This document shows positions 35,865-45,808 of a DNA stretch of 64,000 nucleotides, piece after piece (position 1 is the stretch's first letter; every line of letters begins with the position of its first letter). The position numbers were made by a program, and so were the translations under genes. Below the pieces are notes generated by a model. That model saw only the letters and a program-made list of their open reading frames with translations. It was not told the DNA's origin and made no database searches. Source of the DNA: Karstenula rhodostoma CBS 690.94 (taxonomy: Eukaryota > Ascomycota > Dothideomycetes > Pleosporales > Didymosphaeriaceae); the NCBI GenBank assembly GCA_010093485.1, contig MU001496.1, positions 1,245,666 to 1,309,665 of the forward strand. The letters run 5' to 3'.

Positions 35865-36922
35865 ATGGCCCATCTAGAAGTCTCCGACGGGGAAGCGGAA
35901 CTTATCAAGGTTCTGATCGTAAAGTACCAGGACTGCACCTTGATAACCATCCAAGACGTGTTAGATCTCACCAGTGCGATGAGCACTTCGTTCGAAGATA
36001 CTGACGGACACGGGGTCATCAGTACACAGAACCTACGAGAGGCCGTAGAAGAGATTGTGCGCAAGAACCGAAAAGTACCCATGGACATCAAGAGAGGACT
36101 GCGTTCCACGATCCAATGCCGACGCCTTGTCACTTGGCATTTTCTTATGCAGGAGGGCTATACACCGTCGATGAAGACGCTGAGCCATATCTACTCCATT
36201 GAGTGTTCCCTGGCCAAACCAACGACCTGAAATACGCCGGGTACAAGACCTGCAACAGTAAGGAGATGTGGTCAGTCGCACGGGAAGACTTCCTGTGCCG
36301 AGAACGTCCCCAGCTGGGCGAGGAACGAAAGTCCGTTGTTCCGCGGGCAGCTCATCGGACAATGCTGCGTATCGAGCACTCGGACGCCCGCCTGATATCC
36401 TTCTTGAGTGAAGCTGAAGAGGCGGTGGGAATGATAAAAACGTACTGGGAAGAGGCAGCATCAACGAGTATGGGCATGTCAATAGTATTTATCGCTTGGA
36501 GAAACAGGTTTTTGGCGAGCCTGGCCGGGTGCAAGTTCCGCCGCGCTCGTTCGAGCCTCAGCCTGTCGGGCAGCAGTCTCAACGAGGTCACCTACACAAA
36601 ATACGCAAAAACGGTCGTGCAGTACGCACATGAGGAGAACAAGTCGTCAGCCTCCATCTATAATAGGTTCCTGGAGGGAACTGAAGTCACCGCTGTTACC
36701 GAGGCTCTGCACCGTTGTTGCCGGGACAAAGTTCGAACTCACTTGGAGCCGTCGCACAACCTGGCCAAACTGTTCCCCGTTCATATAAAATGGGCAGTTA
36801 ACTAGTGCATATCTTGGCAGGATATCCGCCTCACCAAAGACAAGGAGATCGGCGCACTGTTGATGGTGTTCACGGAGTGTAGGGAAGCCGTCCTCTCATG
36901 GGAACATACAGACCGGATGTAA
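35865..36922 (+). pseudogene. Orphan gene with one frame break, ending inside a repeat
   Basis: Starts MAHLEVSDGEAELIKVL and stays open for 121 codons. At about 36195-36205 the coding character passes to another frame (VFPGQTNDLKYAGYK), best explained by a 1-nt indel since no intron fits. It continues to ..NLAKLFP, where a poor-donor intron (about 36777-36821, GTTCAT..GGCAG) would join to DIRLTKDKEIGALLMVF. The last nine codons and the TAA stop are read from the left end of TIR element copy B. No domain recognised; helical and charged, no signal peptide. Either a lineage-specific gene with a recent frameshift, or an intact gene whose intron I misplace. Confidence 0.45.
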
Positions 36923-37039
36923 GCTAATACCTTTGCCAGTCAGATATAGAATAGTTAATCCTAGTGTAACTCAGCTTACTATATAAATTTATAATCTTGA
37001 CTTAGTACTGTATCGCCGGTGTTCACCTTCCCGTGAGAG
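36893..37039 (+). repeat. TIR element copy B (MITE-like)
   Basis: Begins CTCTCATGGGAACATACAGA and ends CACCTTCCCGTGAGAG; the ends are inverted copies (CTCTCAYGGGAA / TTCCCGTGAGAG). The 147-bp interior matches the other copies. This is the best-preserved copy. No obvious target duplication. Confidence 0.8.
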
Positions 37040-37561
37040 CCAGTTAGGTTACCGCTGCAGCTGCCTCGGCCCATACCGCTCATCTTGTTAGTATAGAGTA
37101 CCGCCAGTATAATTAATACTAGGAATGGTGGACATGTATCGAAATCGATAACGAAGACCACACTGTCGATCCCAGACTATGAAATAGAGAATAATAAGGA
37201 TGTCTAATGCGTAATATCAAGTCCTAGTTGTCCTTTTCAGATTCGCGAACGGTTACACTTAACTAAGGATCCGACTTCCACCAGCGCAAGTATGCATGAA
37301 GTCTAGTTTGAAACTTTTCGGGCTTGCGTTTCCAGGAAGTCGTTCAAATCAAGGACGTCCCGATGCATCAACATCACACTGAAGCTATAACAGATAATCG
37401 AAGAATTACTAAAGCTCACATGCCCAGGCCTCAAGCATACTGCGATAGATGCATCCGAGCAACGTAACTACCTGCAATAGTGGCCTTTACCACGACGCGT
37501 AGCTAGTATTCATCGCTAAAACTGCCTTTACCTAAGCTTTTACCTTCACATAAGCTTCTAT

Positions 37562-37600
37562 CTTTACCTTTACCTTTACCTTTACCTTTACCTTTACATT
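37562..37600. repeat. (CTTTAC)n hexamer repeat in a promoter
   Basis: About six tandem CTTTAC units, continuing into a CT-rich tract and the TATATAA box at 37631. Not the TTAGGG telomere unit. Confidence 0.85.
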
Positions 37601-37630
37601 TACTTTCCCCTACCCCTGCCCCTGCTCTAC

Positions 37631-37637
37631 TATATAA
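37631..37637 (+). promoter_or_regulatory. TATA box of the 249-residue orphan gene
   Basis: TATATAA, 63-69 bp before the ATG at 37700 and preceded by the pyrimidine-rich tract. The arrangement supports that start codon. Confidence 0.5.
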
Positions 37638-37699
37638 TCCCTCGTCCCGCCGCTACCTCTCCACTTTCCACCTATCCACATCCGAACTCAGCCAACACA

Positions 37700-38449
37700 A
37701 TGGCCGACAACATTGAAGTCGACTTCGATACAGTCACTTGGGCCATCCGCCTTGGTTGCATCAAAGAGCTTGGCCATGAAGCTTGGGGCACAATGGGACG
37801 TTCTACGAGTAAGAACGGCCGTATTACCGAGCCTCGCATCTACATCAAAGCGTACGATACCGATGGGATGGAGACCTTCCCAGCCAGCAAAGATCGAAAT
37901 TCTTCGAAGAAACCTCGCTGGCATATGGATGACATTGACCCGGACACGTTGCCCAGCACGTGGATTCGACCACCATACCGCATCGGAAACACTCCCACCT
38001 GGCTGTACGCAGCCCGCGATGCATGGAAGAAGGTTTTCACACCATATGTGAAAATGGCCACCAGAGACCTGGTAACCTTCGATGACGTGCAAGCGTGGGC
38101 GAAGCATGACGACGACCCGGTGGACAGCGACGGCGAGGTCAAAGACGAACAAGCGATGCAATCATGGCTGGTCACCCAGGGCAGAGGCTCCGAAAAGTTG
38201 AGGAGGAAGGCGAGAAAGAATCGCAGGGAGAGCACCCAGGCCAACAGCAGCGCAGATGGCACACCCATTGAGCGAAAGGAGAAGAGACGACGTTCGCTCA
38301 CTGACGACAGCCCAGCGAAGAAAAAGCGGGCCTGTGTATCGCCTATGGATGAGAAACATGGCCAGCAACTGCTCCAGGAGGGAAAGCCGCGGGGGGAGAG
38401 GAGGGGCAGGGTTGATTCGAACCCTCGCTCCGGAGAACTGCGGGGTTAA
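37700..38449 (+). CDS. Hypothetical basic (probably nuclear) protein
   Basis: Intronless, 249 aa, start in ACACAATGG context behind a TATA box. The N-terminal half is a folded-looking region with many Trp/Tyr residues (WAIRLGCIKELGHEAWGTMG, WHMDDIDPDTLPSTWIRPPY, TWLYAARDAWKKVF). The C-terminal half is strongly basic with likely nuclear localisation signals (KEKRRR, KKKRA). No known domain. The last 17 codons overlap a tRNA-like sequence on the other strand, so the original stop may have been elsewhere. It lies in the repeat-rich island and may be lineage-specific. Confidence 0.55.
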   Translation: MADNIEVDFDTVTWAIRLGCIKELGHEAWGTMGRSTSKNGRITEPRIYIKAYDTDGMETFPASKDRNSSKKPRWHMDDIDPDTLPSTWIRPPYRIGNTPTWLYAARDAWKKVFTPYVKMATRDLVTFDDVQAWAKHDDDPVDSDGEVKDEQAMQSWLVTQGRGSEKLRRKARKNRRESTQANSSADGTPIERKEKRRRSLTDDSPAKKKRACVSPMDEKHGQQLLQEGKPRGERRGRVDSNPRSGELRG

Positions 38450-38496
38450 GCTTAGAAGAGCCCAAACACAGCGCCTTAACCGCTCGGTGGCCCATC
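38400..38496 (-). pseudogene. Decayed tRNA with leucine-type body (anticodon position reads TGG)
   Basis: Shares D-arm (CCGAGCGGTTAAGGCG), anticodon stem CTGTG/CGCAG, an intron-like insert and a T-loop TTCGAAT with the tRNA-Leu at 62773-62868. The acceptor stem pairs at six of seven positions (GATGGGC/GCCCCTC). The T-stem is disturbed by about two extra bases, and the anticodon triplet is TGG where the good copy has TAG. Pol III function is unlikely but not excluded. Confidence 0.6.
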
Positions 38497-39282
38497 GAGC
38501 TAAGACGGGCTCTGCAAACTGAATATCTATATATGAGGTATCCTGCGGTAACTTAATGTACTTTACGATAGATACATTATAATCTAATAGGGGAGCCTAT
38601 AAGTACGTACATGTAGTGGCAACCAGCGCGATTTACTGTCAGTGGCTGCGTATCTCGAATATATATCCATGCCGAAGATGGTGTACGCAGAGTTACAAAC
38701 TTCAAAGCACCTACCCACACTTGGTATGTGGATCTTACCGCCTCATAGACTCTACACTCTGCGCATCGACGCTGGAGCACGCCTTAGCCGCTTTTAGTCC
38801 TTTCGTGCATAGGCAAAGCACAACGCCTTATTATCCCCCACTTCATTGACTTACTCGCCCTGGTAGCAACTGTATACAATATATAGACTCTATATTCTTA
38901 TTATAGTTATTGGAACAGTATATCCTATAGTAACTCCAGCTATAATACTTTCAAGGAATGTTGGCCTCTTAGTCTAGCGTCAATGTTCACATATACACTG
39001 TTTTTGTCTAGGGCGGCGTCGACCTCGGATGGAAGCTTCCCCACAGAGCTCGGGTTCTATATATACTGTTGGCGGTGACGCATCTAGCAGCTGGAAGGTG
39101 CAGCCGACTAGCGCCGCCGCCCTATATGGGCAACCCGACCCGGGTAAACAATCCATCACTCTTACACTCCACTTTGTTCCTTTATCATATACTAGCGGGT
39201 ATCCCCCAAGATAAGGCCCAAGCAATCTAGATGCTGTGCGTACATTGCACCTGAGCTCGAGTGTGAGAAGAAAAAAGCTATT
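38497..39282. other. AT-rich intergenic, no gene seen
   Basis: Many TATA-rich runs (38521-38570, 38870-38960). No coding frame with conserved character. Confidence 0.5.
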
Positions 39283-39976
39283 TTGGGGGGTCATGATAAG
39301 ACTGCGAGTGCCTTCATTGCACGTATGTCCACTGGCACAATATACGACGCTCTCTACTTGCGGACTCGGCAGAATACCCTCTCCCTAAGGGGTTTCTCAC
39401 CCAGTACGTTACGACGTGTGACTTCCGCTGGAGCGCATACTATCACGAAGCCGGTCGTTGCGGACACATTCCACGTGCCATAGATGAGTTCCTCAAATAC
39501 ATTAAGTCACTGGGTCTGAGTGATCTGCAGCTGGATATCGAGGTCGTCCGGTTCGAGACTGGTGGGTCGGGCCGTGATGAGTGCGGTCGTGACCTAAAGA
39601 AATACGTTGAGCATTTTGCACGAACGTTCAGGGTCTTGTACAAGAACAAGGCGAAAGCAATCTTCACCTATTCTGACGAGTCGATATTATTAGAAGGCGT
39701 GCTTTCCGAGCCGAACATCTGGTGGCCGCATCGATCCAGCAAGCCTTCAGCAATTGCAGTCTCCGAGGTCAGACGAGGAGACGGAATTTGACTGGCGAGT
39801 GAGATGGAAGGAGTTGCGGTGCAGGTGGGTGTCGTTGTTCGGGGCCTATTGTAACATCGCGGCTACACTAGTCCTTGAAGAGAATGCCCAGCTGCTCGAA
39901 GACTGCAAAAGGTGTCGCGACGAGCGAGGAGACTTCTGCTACAAACATCGGTCCCGTATTGACTACCTCTGGTAGG
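39283..39976 (+). pseudogene. Remnant of an orphan gene in shifted frames
   Basis: Coding-like stretches follow one another in different frames: ASAFIARMSTGTIYDALYLR (39298 on); then RAIDEFLKYIKSLGLSDLQL with AKAIFTYSDESILLEG (about 39480-39750); then FDWRVRWKELRCRWVSLFGA to RSRIDYLW (39780-39972). No start codon, no splice signals linking them, and no known domain. TIR element copy C follows at once, as at the orphan gene 36 kb and the zinc-finger gene 4 kb. Confidence 0.35.
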
Positions 39977-40029
39977 ACCGCGAGGCCATCAAGCACGGCT
40001 AAGTCTAACATCGTTTCCTGAAGCCGTAG

Positions 40030-40112
40030 TTGATCCCGGAGTGACTCAGGCTGTTATACGAGTTCTCAATTTGGACATGATACTGTATCGCAGGTGTTCA
40101 CTTTCCCGAGTG
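40030..40112 (+). repeat. TIR element copy C, left-truncated
   Basis: Matches the right 80 bp of the family (GGAGTGACTCAGGCT.., ACTGTATCGCAGGTGTTCAC, TTTCCCGAGTG). The left half with its terminal repeat is missing. Confidence 0.65.
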
Positions 40113-40187
40113 CCCACTGCCCAGTCGGTTACGCGGCGACAAATGGAGCTGCTCCAATGGCCTCCTACAATGAAGGTTCACTGTACT

Positions 40188-40438
40188 CAAATATAATACT
40201 TCGACAGCTTGGGCAAGCCACGGCAAAACACGATAAAGGAGCTCGGTGGGGTGCCAAAACAAAAATATTTCAAACAGCTTAAAAGAAAACCACCGTAAGC
40301 GTTGCAAGTACAGACAGGGTGACCTAAAAATATACTCTACTATAGATTAAGCTGTTAGAAATCTTTGTGTTTTAGTACTCTACAGAGTTCTTATACTGCG
40401 TTCTGCCGCGGCTTGCAAAAGCGCGAAGTGTTACAGTA
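40188..40438. repeat. Inverted pair of the short retroposon-like repeat (S5a/S5b)
   Basis: 40188-40281 reads CAAATATAATACTTCGACAG.. to ..TTTCAAACAGCTTA. 40350-40438 is the reverse complement of a diverged copy (AAGCTGTTAGAAATCTTTGT.. to ..GCGCGAAGTGTTACAG). The two arms, about 90 bp each, could form a long hairpin. No clear flanking duplication. Confidence 0.65.
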
Positions 40439-40482
40439 AAGGAATTCCACCATGGAAAGTGACCTAACCACTAAAGCACCGA

Positions 40483-41508
40483 TCACCCACAAGCCCTGAT
40501 ACCTTTGCAGGCCCCTTTAGCCGCGCCATGGTAAACTCTGACGCGGCACTGCTTAGACGACCGCTTCACGCCCTTGGAGCCTCTTCCCCCCTTTGCTACG
40601 CCCATGTCCTGCTTCCCCAAGAACGCATCCGCCAGCACATCGAATTCATCTTGGAATTCCTTCACGCCCTCCTCCCAAGCCCTGTACTCTTCCTCATCAG
40701 CTTTCTCCCTCTCCCTCCTCTTCCTATCCTCCTCCTGTTCCTCATATATCCGCTTCAACTCTTCAGTCTCCCTATCATACGCTTCCTTCTCCAGCCTCAG
40801 GTCCTCCTCAGCCTGATAATCCCTTCTCACCCAGTCCCCCCCCTTACCCTTCTCCCACCCGTCAGTATATTTCCTAAACATCTCGGCATCGTGATCCTGC
40901 TCTATAATCTGCGGTCTCTCCAGGTCTTCTATGTGTCTATCCAACTCCATCGCTTGGAGGGCGAATTCGAGTTCATTCTTCCAGTGCTCGAGCCACTGGA
41001 GGCCCGTGATGGGCACGTTCTTCCGCACCAGCGGGCGAGTGTAGAACTTGTTGGGGTCAAATTCTTCTTCCTCGACCTTGGCTGGGAACGGGCCTTGCCA
41101 AATTGAGAGGTTCTGATGGAACCTTGGGACGTCGATGGCGCGAGTGGGGCGCATGTCCTCCCTTCCTAATCCACGTGTGCGCTCGAAGTAATAGCCCGCC
41201 ATGTTGTCTTGAGGAAGGCAAAGGCCAGATGGTGTGCGCACGCAGCCGTAGCAGGGCCTTTCCGGATCATCTAAGGTGAGGATGACTGTGGAGGGAAAAC
41301 GGCGGGAGTTGGGGATAGGGGAGCTGGTGGCATGGTTGCCTGCCCTTTCTAGACGATTCAAGGTCTCGGCTTCGGTAAAGTGCACTTGTTGTGAAGGCGC
41401 TGCAGCAGGGTAAGGCACAGGGTAAGGCACAGGTTGATCTTCGGTAGTGATCGACGTGCCTGAGGCGCGGGCCGCCTGGATAGACTGGCTGAGAAGGGAG
41501 ATAGGCAT
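40483..41508 (-). CDS. Hypothetical protein with charged coiled-coil C-terminus
   Basis: Intronless, 341 aa from MPISLLSQSIQAARA. The frame is open further upstream, but this start sits about 110 bp behind a TATA box (41619-41632), and the extension would run into that promoter. Middle: YGCVRTPSGLCLPQDNMAGY and NKFYTRPLVRKNVPITGLQW, then alternating Glu/Lys/Arg helix (about 235-310), then a Gly/Lys-rich end. No recognised family; the pattern recalls conserved hypotheticals of Dothideomycetes, but this is impression only. Confidence 0.6.
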   Translation of the reverse strand: MPISLLSQSIQAARASGTSITTEDQPVPYPVPYPAAAPSQQVHFTEAETLNRLERAGNHATSSPIPNSRRFPSTVILTLDDPERPCYGCVRTPSGLCLPQDNMAGYYFERTRGLGREDMRPTRAIDVPRFHQNLSIWQGPFPAKVEEEEFDPNKFYTRPLVRKNVPITGLQWLEHWKNELEFALQAMELDRHIEDLERPQIIEQDHDAEMFRKYTDGWEKGKGGDWVRRDYQAEEDLRLEKEAYDRETEELKRIYEEQEEDRKRREREKADEEEYRAWEEGVKEFQDEFDVLADAFLGKQDMGVAKGGRGSKGVKRSSKQCRVRVYHGAAKGACKGIRACG

Positions 41509-42185
41509 CTTGGCCTGTTGAGGGGGTGTTGGTTGGGAGGGTATTTTTGACTTGAGTCTGGTAGTTCGAAGCGTTTTTTTGTCGTGATGATAAACAGACA
41601 GGACCTCCGAAGGGCGAGCTATATTTATATAGAGGCAGCAAAAAAGCCATTTGCATTGTTGGGGTCGCTGAGTATAGCGAGCCAAAAGACGCCCAAGAAG
41701 ACCACGATAGCTATTGGGCGGAATAAAAAACGCATTTCCGAAAGCGTTTCATGGTCGCTGTTACCGTTAGTTGGTCCCAACGGTTATCGTGGTGTTGACG
41801 TGGTTGAGCGGTACCAAGGTTTCATATTGCATTTTTCGCCTCAAAATTATCGTGCTATTTGGAAACTGCTAGCATGCAAGAACTGCACGCCTCAGAATAC
41901 ATGTATTAATTGTCGACTGCAACGTGTACGTGACACACCTGGCAAGACAACATTCTCAACTTTGGGAGTGGAATGCTCGGTCTTAGCGCGGGATGAACCA
42001 TTGAATTCGCGCACACGCGCCATGCATATGGACCACAACGCACAAGAAGGCACTCATTTGCAAAGAGGGTATTTTGCGGTTGCAAGTGGAATTTTACATT
42101 ATCATCACTACATAGGTATCACATCATCACTCCATCATGCTTCGTTCATTATCACCAGCACCTCCCATTTGGTGCATCCTCTTCC
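41509..42185. other. Intergenic, no gene seen
   Basis: Includes the TATATAAATA box (41619-41632, minus strand) of the hypothetical protein. The rest is between two minus-strand genes with no coding frame. Confidence 0.5.
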
Positions 42186-43892
42186 TCACGCCTTCTTCTC
42201 CTCCGTAATCTCGACCCTCTCGACCTGAGCGTGATGCGGATCCTTCGAACCAACAAGCTCTCCTCCAGCCTCGACGTGGTTGCTTCCGCCGAACAAAGTA
42301 TCAATCTCCTCAAGACAGACTTTCTTTGTCTCAGGGATGAAGAACACAACGAACAGCGCGAGCAGCACGTTGATACCGGCGAAGAAGTAGAAGACGTACC
42401 AGCTGCAGTTCTTCAGGAAGATGGGGAAGAACTGCTGCACGATCGAGTTGACGACGTTCTGGGTCTGCGAGCACATGCCAACGGCCTGCGCGCGCACGTT
42501 CATGGAAAAGATCTCGGACGTGTAGATCCAGACTGTGGCACCCCAAGATGGCTTGTCTGCAACGTTGTTAGACATTGTGCTAGAGATGAGGGTGTAGATG
42601 CAGCGTTTAACTTACAGAAGAACGCGAAGAAGAACATGAGGAAGACGATGGCGATGCCGACGGGTTGCGTCTTAGCTCCGTTGGGCGAAGGTGTTTCGGA
42701 ACCAACGGCGGCGACAACAATCATGCAGCAAGCCATGCCAATGCCACCGACGATGAACAAGAACTTGCGGCCGAAACGATCGACCGTCCAAGTGGCGTTG
42801 AGCGTGAAGATGATACCGAAAGTGGCATTCAGAGCGTTGATGAGAGCGATCTTGGCCGGGTCGTTGAACACCTTCTTGTAAATGATGGACGAGTATGTGT
42901 TGAGAGTGCCCTGGCCGGTAATCTGTTGTCCACCGTTGAGGATCATGCACAGCAACAGACGCTTCCTGATAGACTTGTCCTTCCACAGGGCGGAGTAGTT
43001 GCTGGAGATGGCCTCGGCTTCGAATTCGATAGCTTCGCGGATGCAGAGGATCTCATCCTCCACTTCCTGCTCGGTGTCACGGACCTTGTGGAGCGACGCG
43101 CGGGCATCATCGATGCGGTTTCCGTGCTGGATGTACCAACGTGGCGTCTCGGGGATGAAGAACACCTGTGCGAGGATGAGGGCGGGCATAAGCAATTGGA
43201 AGATGACGACCATCTTCCAATCCCAATCGCCGAGCTTGGCGGGGTGCTTTGCCGTCGCGTAGCCGACCCAGTATCTGCGATGGTCAGACGAGGACACCAA
43301 GCGACTGTATGGAATACTTACGCGATGAATGACCCAACAGAGTAAAACATCTGCCAGAAAGACATGACGGTGCCTCGGACTTCAGGTCGTGACAGTTCTC
43401 CAATGTAGATAGGGCCCGCAGCTGCAGAATGTCAGTCGCAGTTGTCTCGCTACAAAAATCGGGACGCGTACTCAGAGCCAGACCCTGACCCAAACCGATG
43501 ACCACGCGGCCAGCGATGAAGACTCCGACGTTTCCTCGAGGCGCGAAGCATTGCATGAAAGTTGCGATGATAACAAGGATCGATCCAGCTGCCATTCCAG
43601 CCCTTCGGCCAAGCCAATCAGCGAGGGGTCCACCGAAGAAGAACCCCGCGACGACGGCTCCGACAGTGTAGGCGGTGTTGATGGCGCCGATGATGTTTTC
43701 ATCCTATCTCATGTCAATAAAGTGATCAGATGGCGCAACAACTAAACGTACGGGATGGTTGAAGTACTCCTTCCAGTTTTTCGAGTTCTGTAGAGCATTG
43801 AAAGTGGATGCATCGTAGCCGTAGAGCACCATGCATGATGCTGCTACAAGCGAGATGTACCAGTTGTACACCGTCTTTCCGGTGGGTGCCAT
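42186..43892 (-). CDS. MFS sugar transporter
   Basis: Proton-coupled hexose-type transporter of the plasma membrane, 12 predicted transmembrane segments, 500 aa. Exons 43752-43892, 43472-43703, 43322-43421, 42616-43274 and 42186-42556; introns 48, 50, 47, 59 bp; phases agree. Seen: GYDASTFNAL in the first segment; GGPLADWLGRRAG between TM2 and TM3; GRVVIGLGQG; FFIPETPRWYIQHG after TM6; GGQQITGQGTLNTYS in TM7; VDRFGRKFLF; and PETKKVCLEEID closing TM12. These are the sugar-porter signatures in order. It resembles lactose permease/glucose transporter types, but substrate cannot be assigned. A CTGGGGCCCCAG palindrome lies about 300 bp upstream. Confidence 0.93.
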
Positions 43893-45428
43893 TATGAACA
43901 GATTAGGCTCGAAACACTTCTTGACAAACAACGGCCGTCGAAATGAAACGAGGACGCAGAGCAGCGCTGTCAAAAGAAAATCAGAGCATGCAGAGCGCCC
44001 TCGCATACTTATGTAGGGTCCATATGCAGAGTCTATGCTAATCCCAACGCGAGGGAACGCAGACCTTCCCAAGCTCTGGATCCTTGTGCCCGTGGCGTAG
44101 CAATTTTACACGAATCAGGGCATTTGTCGAGCTCTTATCACGAACGTGCCGCCGACTTACACGGCTCCAGTGCGCTACGAGGGAATCCGGGGCGCTCTGG
44201 GGCCCCAGGGGCGCTCCCGGCCTCCGCATGTTGAGTTTGGGGGCGTTGATCAAAGAATCACACTTCGAGGAGCGGCGGAATCTGTATTTCCACGAATGAA
44301 ACGAGGACCGAGACGATAGAGGTCGATGTTGTTTGCGGTTAGCACCGTCGAGGCGAGCGCTAAGTGGTTAGCATAGCGGCTTGGGATTCTGGGGGCGTGT
44401 GGAGAAATGCCTGGATTGGGTAAGACTGGGCTCCCGCCGAAGGGTCCCCAACATTTGGCAGAGGTCACAAGCTTTGGGACGGATGCGAGGCGGTACGCCA
44501 AAGCTTTTTTGATCTTATCTCGCAGCCATGCCCAGTGAGTTGCGCGTATTCGGATGCTCCTGCCGGGCTGCTTGGTGTGTACATTCTCGGTCGAGTCCGG
44601 AGGCGGTTCAAGCCCACCGCGGCATCGACTCGTTTGAGGTCTGTGAGGGCAGCTGAGGAGCCGCCATCTTTTGACACAGCAGCTATCGCACAGGGTGTGG
44701 CCTGATATGATCTACCTAGCATACGGCATCATCCTTCTACCAGGCTTCCTGAATCACCCAGGCGTAGGGGTCCTCTGATTCCAGATAGTAAATGAAGACT
44801 GAAGGGATGGAAAATGAGCTGGCCTGGCAGCAGCCCGAGTTCATCTTAGTGTCGATAAATGCCAATTTGGAACGCAGATGATCGTGGCAGAGACGCAACG
44901 GTGAGAGCGCCGTCTTTGGAAAGAGATCTGTCAGAAGGATGCTGCACTAGGTGCTTCGCCAGGGCCAATGTGAGAACGGCGTTGGCAGGATGCTCGCAGA
45001 ATGAGTCTGCACAAGTAGCGGAAGCACGAGCGATGTGAATACGGGGTACGTCTTATGTAGCGCGATAATACGTAGGGCTTTTTATCGTGACAGCAGCCCC
45101 AGGAGCGGGCGATGTTAGGGTACACGACGGCCACCTTCGGGATCCATGTGTATGATGGATACCGAAGGATCGGGCCGACGAACTGCGACTACCGTGAAGT
45201 GGTGAGATTTTCTCGAACAGAGTGAGGGGAGTGCACTAGCTCTCCCCAGCCATTAGCGTTCCATGTGACTTCAACCTGCGCCACACTAACCGCCACACTG
45301 ACCACGCCACGCCACCCCACTTGCCCGCTCGAGAATCCCAAGCGCTTAGGTCTCAGCGGCGCCCAAGCAAAACCTCGTCGGACTTTTTGCCTTCACGCCC
45401 ACCACCCGCGACTCGCACATCCGCCAAC
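43893..45428. other. Divergent intergenic region transporter / TMA7
   Basis: About 1.5 kb between opposite start codons, no coding frame supported. Contains the CTGGGGCCCCAG palindrome at 44197-44208. Confidence 0.5.
44197..44208. promoter_or_regulatory. Perfect palindrome with two CreA-type core sites
   Basis: CTGGGGCCCCAG gives one SYGGRG (CTGGGG) site on each strand. Paired SYGGRG sites are bound by the carbon-catabolite repressor CreA upstream of sugar transporter genes. Location fits, but the motif is short and this is inference. Confidence 0.3.
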
Positions 45429-45808
45429 ATGCCTTCAGGACAAGGAGGTACGGCCCCGCCAACTCCCGCACACCTCTTTGCCCCCGCCCATGTCCCATCC
45501 ACAGTAACTGACACGAGCAACAGCCGGTACGAACCCCATTCACAACAAGAAGCCCAAGGCTGCGAAGAAGGAGCTCGACGAGGACGACAAGGCCTACCAG
45601 GCCAAGCTGCAAGCCGGTGCGTAGCAACGAACCCTCCAGGCTCTCGACGACTCGCAGAGCCGGCGCCGTGTGCATGCAGAGCAGGAATAGCGGGGCTGAC
45701 GATACCACAGATAAGAAGGCGCGCGAGGAGCTGGCCAAGAAGGCTGGCGGAAAGGGTCCTCTGAACACCGGCGGTCAGGGCATCAAGAAGTCTGGCAAGA
45801 AGAAGTGA
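45429..45808 (+). CDS. TMA7: Translation machinery-associated protein 7
   Basis: Small ribosome-associated protein, 69 aa (family about 64). Exons 45429-45447, 45524-45616 and 45711-45808; introns 76 and 94 bp; phases 1 and 1, both agree. MPSGQGG is encoded by a 19-nt first coding exon. The Lys-rich middle (KKPKAAKKELDEDDKAYQAK) is followed by the diagnostic tail GPLNTGGQGIKKSGKKK. The very short first exon makes this gene easy to miss in gene prediction. Confidence 0.93.

Noticed and set aside
37562..37600. Hexamer repeat taken as interstitial telomere
   Set aside because: Unit is CTTTAC, not CCCTAA/TTAGGG, and it sits in a pyrimidine-rich promoter.
39283..39976. Harbinger-type (DDE) transposase because of an ADSAEYPLPK-like stretch in one frame
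   Set aside because: The rest of the frame lacks DDE spacing and the neighbouring frame has better coding character; only a gene remnant is supported.
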